The notes: a model not told the origin generated them from the sequence alone. Positions 9,810-19,307 are shown, counted from the stretch's first letter. The stretch: 60,806 nucleotides of DNA from Gammaproteobacteria bacterium (GCA_020851975.1 JADZBS010000113.1:1-60806); one strand, 5' to 3'. Numbers and translations: made by a program.

Positions 9810-10267
9810 TGGCGGAAACCGACCTTGGCCGGCTGTATCAGGACATCGTCCTGCGCCACAGTCGCAGCCCCCACAACCAGCACTGCCTTCCGGCGCCGGA
9901 TGCGCGGGCCGAGGGCCACAACCCGCTCTGCGGGGACCGCATCACGCTCTACCTGCAGCTCGACGATGGCACGATCCGCGAGGCGGCCTTCGAGGCCGTC
10001 GGCTGCGCCATCGCGCTGGCCTCTGCCTCCATGCTGACCGATGCCGTGACCGGCAGCCGCCGCGACCAGGCCCTCGCCCTCGCTGCCGCGGTCCAGGCAC
10101 GACTCTCGGGCGACGACACCGGCGGCGATCTCGGCGAGATCGAGGCCTTGTCGGGAGTGCGCGCCTATCCGATGCGGGTGCGCTGCGCCACGCTGCCGTG
10201 GCGCACGCTCGAAGCCGCGCTGCGGGGCGCACATCGCACCGTAAGCACCGAAACGGACGGACGCTGA
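9806..10267 (+). CDS. sufU: SufU zinc-dependent sulfur acceptor for SufS
   Basis: SufU/NifU-N family protein (153 aa). All zinc-site residues known from Bacillus-type SufU are visible: C42 and D44 in NPLCGDRI, C67 in VGCAIALASASML and C127 in VRCATLPW. SufU exchanges its zinc-bound thiol with SufS and relays sulfur to SufBCD. Its presence in place of sufE and sufA makes this operon resemble the sufCDSUB type of Gram-positives, although other Proteobacteria also have it. The start overlaps sufS (ATGA) and the stop shares one base with sufT. Confidence 0.92.
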   Translation: MMAETDLGRLYQDIVLRHSRSPHNQHCLPAPDARAEGHNPLCGDRITLYLQLDDGTIREAAFEAVGCAIALASASMLTDAVTGSRRDQALALAAAVQARLSGDDTGGDLGEIEALSGVRAYPMRVRCATLPWRTLEAALRGAHRTVSTETDGR

Positions 10268-10821
10268 TGTTCGGACCCATGAACGAGCCGGTGACGTTGA
10301 AACGCGACCTGACGGCGATGACCGTGCCTGCCGGCATCCCCGAGCACCTGCAGCGTGGATCGCTCGTCTACATCACCCAGGCCATGGGCGGCAGCTTCAC
10401 GATCTACTTCGAGGGAAACCTTTACCGTGTCGCCGGCAAGGATGCCGATGCCCTGGGCCTCGAGATCGCCCCGGTGCCGGTGTTGCAACCGGGCGCCACA
10501 GACGAAGATTTCCGCGAACTCGTCTGGGACCAGATGCGCACCGTGTACGATCCGGAAATTCCGATCAACATCGTCGATCTCGGGCTGGTCTACGACTGCC
10601 GGATCGACAAGGACCCACGCGACGGCACGCGCACTGTCGAGGTACAGATGACCGTGACGGCTCCCGGCTGCGGCATGGGAGAAATCATGGTCGAGGATGT
10701 ACGCGAGAAGATCGCGCTCCTGCCGACGGTGACCGCTGTCAAAGTCGAGCTGGTCTACGACCCGCCCTGGAACCAGGGCATGATGTCGGAAGCGGCCCGG
10801 CTCGAAGCCGGACTGCTCTGA
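10267..10821 (+). CDS. sufT: SufT (DUF59/MIP18-family Fe-S maturation protein)
   Basis: A 184-aa protein whose C-terminal half is a MIP18/DUF59 domain: VYDPEIPINIVDLGLVY followed by VTAPGCGMGEIMVEDV with its conserved Cys. The N-terminal half is the extension found in the Fe-S assembly protein SufT, an auxiliary factor in cluster maturation or transfer. The chosen ATG at 10267 overlaps the sufU stop by one base (TGATG); an in-frame ATG 69 nt upstream lies inside sufU. This ends the suf operon; sixA follows after 3 nt and may be co-transcribed. Confidence 0.93.
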   Translation: MFGPMNEPVTLKRDLTAMTVPAGIPEHLQRGSLVYITQAMGGSFTIYFEGNLYRVAGKDADALGLEIAPVPVLQPGATDEDFRELVWDQMRTVYDPEIPINIVDLGLVYDCRIDKDPRDGTRTVEVQMTVTAPGCGMGEIMVEDVREKIALLPTVTAVKVELVYDPPWNQGMMSEAARLEAGLL

Positions 10822-10824
10822 TCG

Positions 10825-11334
10825 ATGGCAACAGCAGTCACCCGGCGAATCACTCTGTTGCGCCACGCCAGGGCCGTGCCTGGTGACGCCACGACCCCGG
10901 ACGAGCAACGCCCGCTCGACGAGCGCGGTGAACGCGAAGCCCCGTTGATCGGGCGGCGCCTGCGCAACGCCGGCGCCCGCCCCTCGCTGATCCTGGTCAG
11001 CCCGGCCGTACGCGCCCTGCAGACCGCGCGCCTCGTGGCCCAGGAGCTCGGCTATCCGCAGGAGTTCCTGCAGCGCGAGACCGACCTCTACCTCGCCTCG
11101 CCCGCCGCCATCCTGGCGGTCCTCGCCCGCCAGGACGACAGCTTCCACGACATCCTGGTGTGTGGCCACAACCCTGGCCTCACGGATCTTGCCAACGGGC
11201 TGACCGATGCCGGCATCGTCGACCTGCCGACCTGCGGGTTCGTGGTCATCGAAGCAACACTACGTCAATGGTGCGATCTCGGTGCCGGCAGTCGCCTGGT
11301 CCTGGCCGACTCCCCGGAGCAGCCGGCTCGATGA
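10825..11334 (+). CDS. sixA: SixA-type phosphohistidine phosphatase
   Basis: Histidine-phosphatase superfamily protein (169 aa). The phosphate-binding RH motif is at R13-H14 (LLRHARAV), and the second catalytic His is in CGHNPGLTDLAN. The size and the PAVRALQTARL motif match SixA, which dephosphorylates phosphohistidine in phosphorelay or PTS proteins. It starts 3 nt after sufT, and 19 nt separate it from the convergent sppA. Confidence 0.85.
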   Translation: MATAVTRRITLLRHARAVPGDATTPDEQRPLDERGEREAPLIGRRLRNAGARPSLILVSPAVRALQTARLVAQELGYPQEFLQRETDLYLASPAAILAVLARQDDSFHDILVCGHNPGLTDLANGLTDAGIVDLPTCGFVVIEATLRQWCDLGAGSRLVLADSPEQPAR

Positions 11335-11353
11335 GACGGCTGCGGGATGTCCG

Positions 11354-13216
11354 TCAGGGCATATCGCAGGCACACAGGTAATACAGCCCGCGTGGATCGT
11401 TGAGGGCGCTGACCGCCTGCCAACGGCTCTCGAGACTGCGCATCAGGCGAACCGTGGGCGCTTCCACCGCCATCGGCCAGCGCAGGCCGGCACGGGAAAG
11501 ATTCCCGAGCAGCTGCACGCCGTAGGTCCTCAGGATCTGCTCGGGCAGCGACAGTTCCGGCTCCACCTGCTCGATGGCATAACTGCCCTCGGCGAGACCG
11601 GCCAGCTCCGCCGCCGCCGCCACCGCAGCCGGCAGGTCACCGATGGCATCGACGAGACCCAGATCACGGGCATCGGCACCGATCCAGACGCGTCCCCGGG
11701 CGACCTCGTCGACCTGTCCATGCTCCATGTCGCGGGCCTCGGCGACATGACCGACGAAGATGCGGTAGGCGTCCTGCACCGACTGTTCGAGAATGCTGCG
11801 GGCCTGCGCACCGAGTGGCCGGTCGAGCCGCATCTGTCCCGACAGGCTGGTCGTGCCGATGCCATCGACGTGGATGCCGAGTGCGTCGAGTCCGCGGTCC
11901 ACCGTGGGCACCAGGGCGCCAACACCGATCGACCCGGTGATGGTCGCTTCGCTGGCCCAGATCTGATCAGCCGGCATCGAGATGTAATAGCCTCCTGAAG
12001 CGGCCAGACTGCCCATCGATACCACCAGTGGCTTGCCGGCTGCCTTGAGGCTCTCGAGCTCGGCACGGACCACCTCGGACGCAAACATGCTGCCGCCGGG
12101 GCTGTCGACCCGCAGCACCACGGCGCGAATCCCCTCGTCGAGCGCCGCCTGGCGCACCACGCCTGCCAGGGTATCGCCGCCGATCTCGCCCGCAGCGGCC
12201 TCGCCGTCGACGATCTGCCCCGCGGCCACGATCACGCCGATTCTGTCGCCACCGAGCTGCGGCGGACTGGCGCGACGCACGGCCGACAGGTAGGAGCGCC
12301 AGTCGATCGCGTTGTAGTCGTAGTATCCCGTCTCGTCACCTTCGCCGACCAGGGCGACCATGTGGTCGCGAAATTCCTGCCGGCTCATCAGCTCGTCGAC
12401 CAGACCACGATCGACCGCAACCCGCGATGCCGACCCGCCGGCAGTCTGCAGATGGGCAGCGAAGTCGTTGGCGTACGCATCGAGGCTGCCCGGCTCGAGC
12501 TTGCGGGCTGCCACCACGTCGCGCTGGTAGACCTGCCACATGCCCTGCAGCCACTTGCCGCTGGCCACCCTGTCCTCCTCCGACATGTCGTCGCGGATGA
12601 ACGGCTCGACGAAGGACTTGTACTCGCCGACACGAAAGACGTTGAGATCCACGTGGAGCTTGTCGAGCGCGCCCTTGAAGAAGGTCCGGTAGTAGCCGAA
12701 GCCATCGATGAACACCAGGCCGAGGTCGTTCAGGTACACCTCGTCGGCCTGGGCGGCCACATAGTACTGGGCCTGATCGTAGGCATCGCCGAGGGCGATG
12801 AGCTTCTTGCCTGCGGTCCGTGCCCGTGCCATGGCCGCTGTGACGGCCTGCAACTTGGGCAGCCCATTCGCCTCCAGCCGTTCCAGCCGCAGGACGATGG
12901 CTTCGATGCGCGCATCCTGCGCCGCCGCATCGATGGCATCGACGAGGTCCTGGACCAGGACCTGGCGCACCCCGTCGCCCTGTAGCTCGCCGAGCGCCCG
13001 CGTCAGCGGGTCACCGGCCAACTGTTCCACCAGCTCGCCTTCCGGGTCGAGAACCAGGGCGGCACCATCCGGAACCGTCACGGGCGTTCCCGCAAGACCC
13101 GCCACCAGCAGGCCGAAGATGGCCAGCAGCAGGATGAGGTGCAGGACCCGGCGCAGGACGTTGAGACCCCGCCAGAACCATTGCAGGATGCGGATGATCG
13201 GGTTGGATCGACTCAT
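11354..13216 (-). CDS. sppA: Signal peptide peptidase SppA, 67-kDa type
   Basis: Membrane-anchored serine protease (620 aa, close to E. coli SppA) that degrades cleaved signal peptides in the periplasm-facing membrane. A single N-terminal membrane helix (about residues 20-45) precedes two tandem SppA domains. The Ser/Lys dyad is visible as K200 in GEYKSFVEPFIRDDMS and S407 in GSLAASGGYYIS, near-identical in position to K209/S409 of E. coli. The chosen ATG at 13216 is the first giving the basic-hydrophobic N-terminus. It lies 19 nt after the upstream sugar-dehydrogenase gene. Confidence 0.95.
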   Translation of the reverse strand: MSRSNPIIRILQWFWRGLNVLRRVLHLILLLAIFGLLVAGLAGTPVTVPDGAALVLDPEGELVEQLAGDPLTRALGELQGDGVRQVLVQDLVDAIDAAAQDARIEAIVLRLERLEANGLPKLQAVTAAMARARTAGKKLIALGDAYDQAQYYVAAQADEVYLNDLGLVFIDGFGYYRTFFKGALDKLHVDLNVFRVGEYKSFVEPFIRDDMSEEDRVASGKWLQGMWQVYQRDVVAARKLEPGSLDAYANDFAAHLQTAGGSASRVAVDRGLVDELMSRQEFRDHMVALVGEGDETGYYDYNAIDWRSYLSAVRRASPPQLGGDRIGVIVAAGQIVDGEAAAGEIGGDTLAGVVRQAALDEGIRAVVLRVDSPGGSMFASEVVRAELESLKAAGKPLVVSMGSLAASGGYYISMPADQIWASEATITGSIGVGALVPTVDRGLDALGIHVDGIGTTSLSGQMRLDRPLGAQARSILEQSVQDAYRIFVGHVAEARDMEHGQVDEVARGRVWIGADARDLGLVDAIGDLPAAVAAAAELAGLAEGSYAIEQVEPELSLPEQILRTYGVQLLGNLSRAGLRWPMAVEAPTVRLMRSLESRWQAVSALNDPRGLYYLCACDMP

Positions 13217-13235
13217 GTGAACCTCGCTGTTGCCG

Positions 13236-14348
13236 TCAGGGCGCGGCACGATAAGTGACGCGATAGATCGCTCCGGCCGCATCATCGCTCACCAGCAGCG
13301 CCCCGTCGGGAGCCACCAGCAGATCGACGGGCCGCCCGAGGGCCGTGTCGCCATCGAGAAAGCCGTCCATGAAGGTCTCGTACCCCACCGCACGAGCGCC
13401 CTCGAGCCGCACCAGTGCCACGCGATATCCGGTCTTGCCGGCCGCCTTGCTGCGGTTCCACGATCCGTGCTCGGCGATGAACACCTGATTGCGATATTCC
13501 GGCGGGAACATCCCACCCGTGTAGAAACGAACGCCGAGCGGGGCGACGTGAGGTCCCAGCGGCTGGACCGGCGCTTCGGCCTCCTTGCAGCTCCCGAGCC
13601 GGCCGAATTCGGGATCGGCAACGCTGCCGCCGTGGCAGAAGGGGAACCCGAACTGCATTCCGGCGCGCGCTGCGCGGTTGAGCTCGCACGGTGGCGTCTC
13701 ATCGCCCATCATGTCGCGCCCATTGTCCGTGAACCACAGCTCGCCCGTGACCGGGTGCCAGGTGAAGCCGACCGAGTTGCGGATTCCCGTGGCAAACACC
13801 TCGCGCCCGGAGCCGTCGGGGTTCATGCGCAGGATGACGCCGAAGCCCGGCTCGTTGCAGATGTTGCAGGGCATGCCGACCGGCACGTAGAGCCGCCCGT
13901 CCGGTCCGAAACCGAGATATTTCCAGGCATGCTGCATGCCCTTGAACGGCAGGTCGGCCACGATGACGGCGGGTGCCGGCGGGTCGTCGAGGTGCTGCTC
14001 GATGCCATCGAAGCGCAGGATGCGTTGAGGTTCGGCGACATACAGGGCGCCATCGCGCCAGGCGACGCCATTCGGCATCCTGAGCCCCGTGGCCACGGTC
14101 GTTACGACTGGAGCCGCCCCGAACGCATCGCGGACGGCATAGACGTTGCCTGCCCCGCGCATCGTGCCGACGAACAAGGTACCGCCCTCGCCGAGTGCCA
14201 GCGACCGGGCGCCCGGAACACGGGCAAGAAGTTCGACCGAGAAACCCGGCGGCACGCGGAGATGCATGGTCGGATCCGGTGCCTCGGCCCAGGCCATCGC
14301 GGCGAGCAGTCCGCCGAGCAGGGCGATGGTGCGGCGGAAACATTCCAT
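13236..14348 (-). CDS. Secreted PQQ-type sugar (sorbosone/aldose) dehydrogenase
   Basis: A 370-aa six-bladed beta-propeller of the soluble glucose/sorbosone dehydrogenase family, which oxidises sugars or sugar aldehydes with PQQ in the periplasm. Residues 1-21 form a Sec signal (cleavage near AWA/EAPD). Family motifs include RMPNGVAWRDGALYVAE, PCNICNEPGFG (a C-x2-C), SVGFTWHPVTGELWFTDNG and FIAEHGSWNRS. An AAGGAG site precedes the ATG. It sits 28 nt after dctM, so the substrate may be related to what the TRAP transporter carries; both the substrate and PQQ use are inferred. Confidence 0.85.
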   Translation of the reverse strand: MECFRRTIALLGGLLAAMAWAEAPDPTMHLRVPPGFSVELLARVPGARSLALGEGGTLFVGTMRGAGNVYAVRDAFGAAPVVTTVATGLRMPNGVAWRDGALYVAEPQRILRFDGIEQHLDDPPAPAVIVADLPFKGMQHAWKYLGFGPDGRLYVPVGMPCNICNEPGFGVILRMNPDGSGREVFATGIRNSVGFTWHPVTGELWFTDNGRDMMGDETPPCELNRAARAGMQFGFPFCHGGSVADPEFGRLGSCKEAEAPVQPLGPHVAPLGVRFYTGGMFPPEYRNQVFIAEHGSWNRSKAAGKTGYRVALVRLEGARAVGYETFMDGFLDGDTALGRPVDLLVAPDGALLVSDDAAGAIYRVTYRAAP

Positions 14349-14376
14349 GGCAGAGGCTCCTTCCCGTGTGACGACG

Positions 14377-15633
14377 TCAGCGCCCGAGCAACGCGAGGGA
14401 CAGGCGCGGGACGAAGGTAATGAAAACCACGGCCCCCAGCAGTACCAGCACGAACGGCAGGGTCGCCCGGTAGATGCCCAGTATCGGCCGGTCGAAGCGA
14501 TAGCTTGCCACGACGAGGTTGCGTCCCATGGGCGGTGCCAGGTACCCGAGTTCCATATTGGCGACGAACAGGATACCAAGGTGCACCGGATCGAGCTGGT
14601 AGCGCGCAGCAACCGCCGAAACGAGGGGGACGACCAGAACCAGCGCGGCGAAGATGTCTAGCACTGCGCCGAGCATCAGGAGAAAGACGAACAACAGGGC
14701 CATGAACGCCAGCTGGCTGCCGACGAATTCACTGACCAGCGCGACCAGGCGTTCGGGCACCTGCGCATCGATCATCACGTTGGTCGATGCCAGCGAAACG
14801 CCGAGAATCAGCAGGATCGCTCCAACCAGCACCATCGACTGGCGCACGATCCGCGGAAGCTGGCCCGGCTTGATGTCCCGGTGGATCAGCAACTCGGTCA
14901 CCAGGACATAGACCACAGTGACCGCGGCTGCCTCCGAAACGGCGAACACGCCCCCGTAGATTCCGCCAAGCACCAGCACCGGCAGCGGAATGTCGAGCCA
15001 CGACTCGCGCAAAGCAGCACCGACCTGTCGCCACGAGAACTGGCTGAAAGGCACACGCAGGTGACGGTTCACCCAGAAGGCATAAGCCGCCAGGGCGAAC
15101 ATCATCAGCAGGCCGGGCACGATTCCGGCAACGAACATCTCGTCGATCGAGGTCTCGGTGATCACGCCATACAGGATGAGCGGCAGCGACGGCGCGAAGA
15201 GCAGCCCCAGGCAACCCGCAGAGGTGATGAGTCCGAGACTGAAGCGCTCGTCGTAGCCTGCCTCGATGAGTGCCGGATACAACGCCGCGCCGAGTGCGAT
15301 GATGGTCACGCCGGAGCCACCGGTGAAAGCCGTGAAGATGGCACAGGCACAGATGGCAACCATGGCCACGCCACCGGGTATCCAGCCGACCAGCGCCGTT
15401 GTCAGACGTACGAGGCGTGCCGGCGCCCGGCTCTCCGCCAGCACGTAACCGGCGAAAGTGAACAACGGAATGGCGAGCAGGATCGGCGTCTCTGCAATGC
15501 CGAAGATCTCGATGGCGATCGCCGACAGCGGAATCTCGGCATTCCAGTAACCGATCATGGCACCGGCAGCAATGACCGCGAACAGCGGCGCGCCGAGCAG
15601 TATCAGCAGCAGGAGCACGGCCGACGTAATCAA
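14377..15633 (-). CDS. dctM: TRAP transporter large permease (DctM)
   Basis: Large membrane subunit (418 aa, about 12 hydrophobic segments) of a tripartite ATP-independent periplasmic transporter, which imports organic solutes using a sodium or proton gradient. It has the DctM-type AFTGGSGVTIIALGAALYPAL and ELGYLAPPMGRNLVVAS motifs. The ATG overlaps the dctQ stop by 4 nt. The permease does not reveal the substrate. Confidence 0.93.
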   Translation of the reverse strand: MITSAVLLLLILLGAPLFAVIAAGAMIGYWNAEIPLSAIAIEIFGIAETPILLAIPLFTFAGYVLAESRAPARLVRLTTALVGWIPGGVAMVAICACAIFTAFTGGSGVTIIALGAALYPALIEAGYDERFSLGLITSAGCLGLLFAPSLPLILYGVITETSIDEMFVAGIVPGLLMMFALAAYAFWVNRHLRVPFSQFSWRQVGAALRESWLDIPLPVLVLGGIYGGVFAVSEAAAVTVVYVLVTELLIHRDIKPGQLPRIVRQSMVLVGAILLILGVSLASTNVMIDAQVPERLVALVSEFVGSQLAFMALLFVFLLMLGAVLDIFAALVLVVPLVSAVAARYQLDPVHLGILFVANMELGYLAPPMGRNLVVASYRFDRPILGIYRATLPFVLVLLGAVVFITFVPRLSLALLGR

Positions 15634-16148
15634 TGCCCTGCTCCAGACACACTCATTGGCCGTCGCGGAGCGAGGCCAGCCACGGTGTAGCGATAACCCA
15701 CCAGGGCAAACGCGACAGGCAGTATCAGCTGCACGCTCCAGGCCGGTACCGCGCCACCGAGGACGCGATCATCGGCGGCAAGCGCGTCAGCCACGAACTG
15801 CCAGGAATACCATGCCAGTACGAAACAGACCGCCGCCACGAAAACATCGAGAAGCCGGCCGATCCCCCGCAGCCACCGGTGAGGCAGATAGCGCGAGAGC
15901 GCGTCGATGCTGACATGCCGCTGGTCGCGGCTGGCCGCCACCGCACCGAGCATCGTCACCCACAGGACGAGCAGCCGCAACGCCTCGTCGGCCCAGACCA
16001 GGCCGGCTCCACCGAAATTACGCAGCGCAATCTGCGCCGCTGCGAGTGCGACCATCGCTGCCAGGGCAAGCGCGAGCAGGACATTCTCGACCCACCGTCC
16101 GAAGCGCTCGGCCCGCCCGACGAGCCCGATCCGCACGCTGCCCGTCAC
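15630..16148 (-). CDS. dctQ: TRAP transporter small permease (DctQ)
   Basis: Small membrane subunit (172 aa) with four predicted helices and the DctQ pattern WADEALRLLVLWVTMLGAVAASRDQRHVSIDAL. The best start is GTG at 16148, giving a 4-nt GTGA overlap with the dctP stop; a longer in-frame extension lies inside dctP and has no membrane character. It pairs with DctM, encoded next. Confidence 0.9.
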   Translation of the reverse strand: MTGSVRIGLVGRAERFGRWVENVLLALALAAMVALAAAQIALRNFGGAGLVWADEALRLLVLWVTMLGAVAASRDQRHVSIDALSRYLPHRWLRGIGRLLDVFVAAVCFVLAWYSWQFVADALAADDRVLGGAVPAWSVQLILPVAFALVGYRYTVAGLAPRRPMSVSGAGH

Positions 16149-17182
16149 TGCCCGGCAGCCGCGCCGGCCGCCTGGGACTGCTGCCGGTATTCCCGCAGGT
16201 GGGCCTGCAGCTGCCCGAATAGCGCAGGCGTGTAGACGCCCTGGGTACCGAGATCGCGATTGACCACGACCATGGCCTCCTTCCACTCACCGACATCCGC
16301 TGCGTTGGCCTCCACGAGCCGGATGCCCGCGGCCTGGATCGCCTGGCGTGCGGCCTGGTCGTCGGCCACGCTCTGCCGGTCCATGCGACGGTACACATCA
16401 CCCATGACCTCGCGAAAGGCAGCCTGGTCTCCCGCGGCCAACCGCTTGAATGCCGTCGCATCCACAGCCATCAGGCCACAGGTATACATCATCGGCTGGC
16501 CGGTCATGTACCGGACCCGTGTGTGCCACTGCAGGGCGATCACGCCGACCGGCGGGGCAGCGATGATGTCGAGCAACCCGGTCTGCAGACCGGTCAGCAC
16601 GTCGGTGAGGGGCAGCGACACGGGCGACAGCCGCAGCGCCTGCATGGCCGCAGCGCTGATCCGGTCACCTTCCGGCACCCAGACTTTCCGACCCCGCAGA
16701 CTGTCGGTGCCGGTGACCGGCTGGTGGCCGAAGATGCGGGCGAAGCCGCCACCGGCAATGCCGAAAGAAACGAAGCCGGCTTCCTCCAGTCCCTTCGCGA
16801 GCTGTGCGTCCATGCGCTGGCGCACGTACGCCACTTCGTCCTCCGAGGCGAACACCAGCGGGAGTCCGTAGATGACGATGTCAGGATACTTCTCGGCAAG
16901 CCCACCGGCCGTGAAGGCCCCACCATGCAACTGGCCAATGCGGATCTTGCGCAGCACCTGCTTCTCGTTGCCCATGACGCCGCCGCCATAGAGCTTCAGC
17001 AGCACACGGCCCTGCGTACGTTCCTTGATCGTGGCCGCCGCCGCCCTGATGTCCTGCATCCACTGCGAACCCTCCGGAGCGACCGTGGCGATCTTGAACT
17101 CCGCTGCCGATGCCGCCCCGCCCATCAGGGCGACGGCGAGCAACAGGGGCACCACGATGCGTTTCGTCACGGCTGTTCGCAT
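16145..17182 (-). CDS. dctP: TRAP transporter periplasmic solute-binding protein (DctP)
   Basis: Solute receptor of the TRAP system (345 aa from this start). A Sec signal (MRTAVTKRIVVPLLLAVAL, cleaved near SAA/EFK) is followed by the DctP domain. APEGSQWMQDIRAAAATIKERT, LAEKYPDIVIYGLPLVF and the conserved Arg region GRKVWVPEGDRISAAAMQAL, which usually contacts a substrate carboxylate, are visible. ATG at 17182 has a GAGAGG site 7 nt upstream; ATG at 17197 is an alternative that adds five residues. Preceded by a TatT gene, which marks the TRAP-T subtype. Confidence 0.92.
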   Translation of the reverse strand: MRTAVTKRIVVPLLLAVALMGGAASAAEFKIATVAPEGSQWMQDIRAAAATIKERTQGRVLLKLYGGGVMGNEKQVLRKIRIGQLHGGAFTAGGLAEKYPDIVIYGLPLVFASEDEVAYVRQRMDAQLAKGLEEAGFVSFGIAGGGFARIFGHQPVTGTDSLRGRKVWVPEGDRISAAAMQALRLSPVSLPLTDVLTGLQTGLLDIIAAPPVGVIALQWHTRVRYMTGQPMMYTCGLMAVDATAFKRLAAGDQAAFREVMGDVYRRMDRQSVADDQAARQAIQAAGIRLVEANAADVGEWKEAMVVVNRDLGTQGVYTPALFGQLQAHLREYRQQSQAAGAAAGQ

Positions 17183-17210
17183 GCCAAAACCTCTCATACT
17201 GGCCCGTCCC

Positions 17211-18086
17211 TCAGAAGTAGTCGTCTGCCGAAGCAAGAAGATCCCGCGCCTGACGCTGGGCGAGTGTGTTGAACAGGGTACGCCCCTCGCTGCGGGCCGG
17301 CGCCGCCAGCACCTCGTTCAGCAGCCGGTCATGCAGGTCCCGGTCGTAGACGAGGCGCGCGTAGCTGCGCGCGAACTCGACCTTGGCCGAAAGGTCCTGC
17401 CCCGCGCTGAGCGCGATGGCCCGCTCGAAGAAGGCTCTGCCCTCCTCGGGCCTGCCGCCAAGCGCCGCCGGACGCAGCGTATTGAGAACACCGAGATACA
17501 GGTTGACGCCAGCGGCATCACCGGCGCCCGGAAGATCAAGCAGATGACGCAGCGCCCGTTCCGCCTTGGGTAGGGCCGCGATCGCCGACCAGTCCCCGCT
17601 GTGCCCGCGGACATAGGCGAGCGAGCCGACCGCGTAGCTGAACAATGCCTCCGCATCCCGTGGCCCGATGCCATCCACGACGGCCGAAAACGCCTCGTAC
17701 TCCAGCGCATCGAGCCCGCAGGCATGTCGATCGGCACTGCAAACGGCACGGATTCCGTATTCCCGCGCACGGCCGGTCAGCACCTGCGCACGCTGCGGAT
17801 CCGCCGCGAAGGCCACGCCATAGGCTGCATACAACCGGGCGGCAGCACCGAGATAGCGCGGATTGTCCGGTTCCGTCCTGACCAGGGCATCGAGCAGAAT
17901 CAGGTAAGCCGGCAGGCCGTCACGCACCAGATCGGGGTCTTCCTGATCGAGGATCGCCGCGGAAAGGTTGTCTGCAAAGCGACTCGCCGCCGAACCGGCC
18001 AGCGCGGCGCACCCGCTCGTACCGACAACCGCCAGCCCCAGCAGCAGACTGGCGATCAGCCGCAACCATGCGTCAGGACGGTGCAT
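17211..18086 (-). CDS. TatT-like lipoprotein, T component of a TRAP transporter
   Basis: A 291-aa lipoprotein: the signal MHRPDAWLRLIASLLLGL ends in a lipobox with acylated Cys (VGTSGC). The mature part is all-helical with TPR-like repeats, matching the TRAP-associated TatT (T component) family, known to form oligomers with the solute-binding protein and suggested to bring hydrophobic ligands to it. ATG at 18086 has a close GGGAG site. It starts 56 nt after rplS on the same strand with no visible terminator between them. Confidence 0.85.
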   Translation of the reverse strand: MHRPDAWLRLIASLLLGLAVVGTSGCAALAGSAASRFADNLSAAILDQEDPDLVRDGLPAYLILLDALVRTEPDNPRYLGAAARLYAAYGVAFAADPQRAQVLTGRAREYGIRAVCSADRHACGLDALEYEAFSAVVDGIGPRDAEALFSYAVGSLAYVRGHSGDWSAIAALPKAERALRHLLDLPGAGDAAGVNLYLGVLNTLRPAALGGRPEEGRAFFERAIALSAGQDLSAKVEFARSYARLVYDRDLHDRLLNEVLAAPARSEGRTLFNTLAQRQARDLLASADDYF

Positions 18087-18142
18087 GCTCCCGCCGCCGA
18101 CATGCCCACCACGAGACGCGCCGATCACCGTCGGCCGCCGGC

Positions 18143-18487
18143 TCAGACCTTCTCTTTGATGCGCGCCGACTTGCCGCTGCGATCACGGAGGTAATAGAGC
18201 TTGCCACGACGAACATCGCCCCGACGCTTGACCTTGATCTCCGCAACCGTGGGGCTGAACGTCGGGAAGACGCGCTCGACACCCTCACCGTGCGAGATCT
18301 TGCGGACCGTGAACGAAGAATTCGCCCCGCGGTTGCGCTTGGCAATGACGACGCCCTCATAGGCCTGAAGGCGCTCGCGATCACCTTCCTTGATACGCAC
18401 CTGCACGACCACGGTGTCGCCGGGAGCGAATGCCGGGATGTCCTTGCGGGTCAGTTCCGCTTCCAGTTGCTGCATGATCTTGCTCAT
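18143..18487 (-). CDS. rplS: 50S ribosomal protein L19
   Basis: A 114-aa L19, starting [20 protein letters not shown] and containing the family motif [16 protein letters not shown] and the C-terminal [23 protein letters not shown]. It lies near the 30S-50S interface. Last gene of the classic rpsP-rimM-trmD-rplS operon, in the standard order. Confidence 0.98.
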   Translation of the reverse strand: MSKIMQQLEAELTRKDIPAFAPGDTVVVQVRIKEGDRERLQAYEGVVIAKRNRGANSSFTVRKISHGEGVERVFPTFSPTVAEIKVKRRGDVRRGKLYYLRDRSGKSARIKEKV

Positions 18488-18542
18488 CGTTCCTCACCTA
18501 GTACCTGAACGTGCACGAACCTTCCGGCACGCATTGTCCCAA

Positions 18543-19307
18543 TCAATCTCCCGGCCTCTCCCGGTCGGGCACCCCCTGCCCGGCGACATACTCGCCGAGC
18601 AGCCGTCGATCCTCGGCGTCGAGACGCCGCCTGTCCAGCAGGTCCGGGCGCCGCGCCAGCGTGCGTCCCAGTGCCTGCACGCGTCGCCAGCGCCGGATGG
18701 CAGCGTGATCGCCTCCCAGCAGGACCGCCGGCACGGCCCTGCCCTCGATTTCGTCCGGCCGCGTGTACTGGGGACAATCCAGCAGCCCTTCCGAAAACGA
18801 CTCCTGCTCTGCCGAAGCCTCGTCACCGAGCACGCCCGGCAGCAGCCGGACGACGGCATCGATCACCGCCATGGCGGCGATCTCGCCACCGCTCAGGACG
18901 AAGTCGCCCAGCGACAGTTCTTCGTCGGCCTCCGCTTCGACGATCCGCTCGTCGAAGCCTTCGTAGCGACCGGCAACCAGGACCAGTCCCGGCCAGTCCC
19001 GCATCTCCCGTGCCATGGTCTGGTCGAACCTGCGCCCCTGGGGCGTCAGGAACACGACCCTGGCACCGGCCGGCAACCGTCCCCGGGCCTGGCCGATGGC
19101 CGCGCGCAACGGCGCGAATTTCAGCACCATGCCGGGGCCACCGCCATAGGGACGGTCGTCGACCGTCCGGTGCATGTCGGTGGCGTGGTCGCGCGGATCG
19201 ACCACGCCGACCTCAGCCAGTCCACGCGACAGCGCACGGCCGCAGACGCCAAAAGCAAGCGCCTGAGTCACCATCTCCGGAAACAGCGTCACCACCTGGA
19301 TCTGCAT
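18543..19307 (-). CDS. trmD: tRNA (guanine-37-N1)-methyltransferase TrmD
   Basis: SPOUT methyltransferase that makes m1G37 in tRNAs reading CNN codons, preventing +1 frameshifting. Trefoil-knot motifs are visible: [12 protein letters not shown], then [26 protein letters not shown] and [18 protein letters not shown] at 19307 gives the usual [12 protein letters not shown] start; a GTG at 19325, 3 nt after the rimM stop, is an in-frame alternative adding six residues. The C-terminus carries an Arg-rich tail. Confidence 0.97.
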   Translation of the reverse strand: MQIQVVTLFPEMVTQALAFGVCGRALSRGLAEVGVVDPRDHATDMHRTVDDRPYGGGPGMVLKFAPLRAAIGQARGRLPAGARVVFLTPQGRRFDQTMAREMRDWPGLVLVAGRYEGFDERIVEAEADEELSLGDFVLSGGEIAAMAVIDAVVRLLPGVLGDEASAEQESFSEGLLDCPQYTRPDEIEGRAVPAVLLGGDHAAIRRWRRVQALGRTLARRPDLLDRRRLDAEDRRLLGEYVAGQGVPDRERPGD

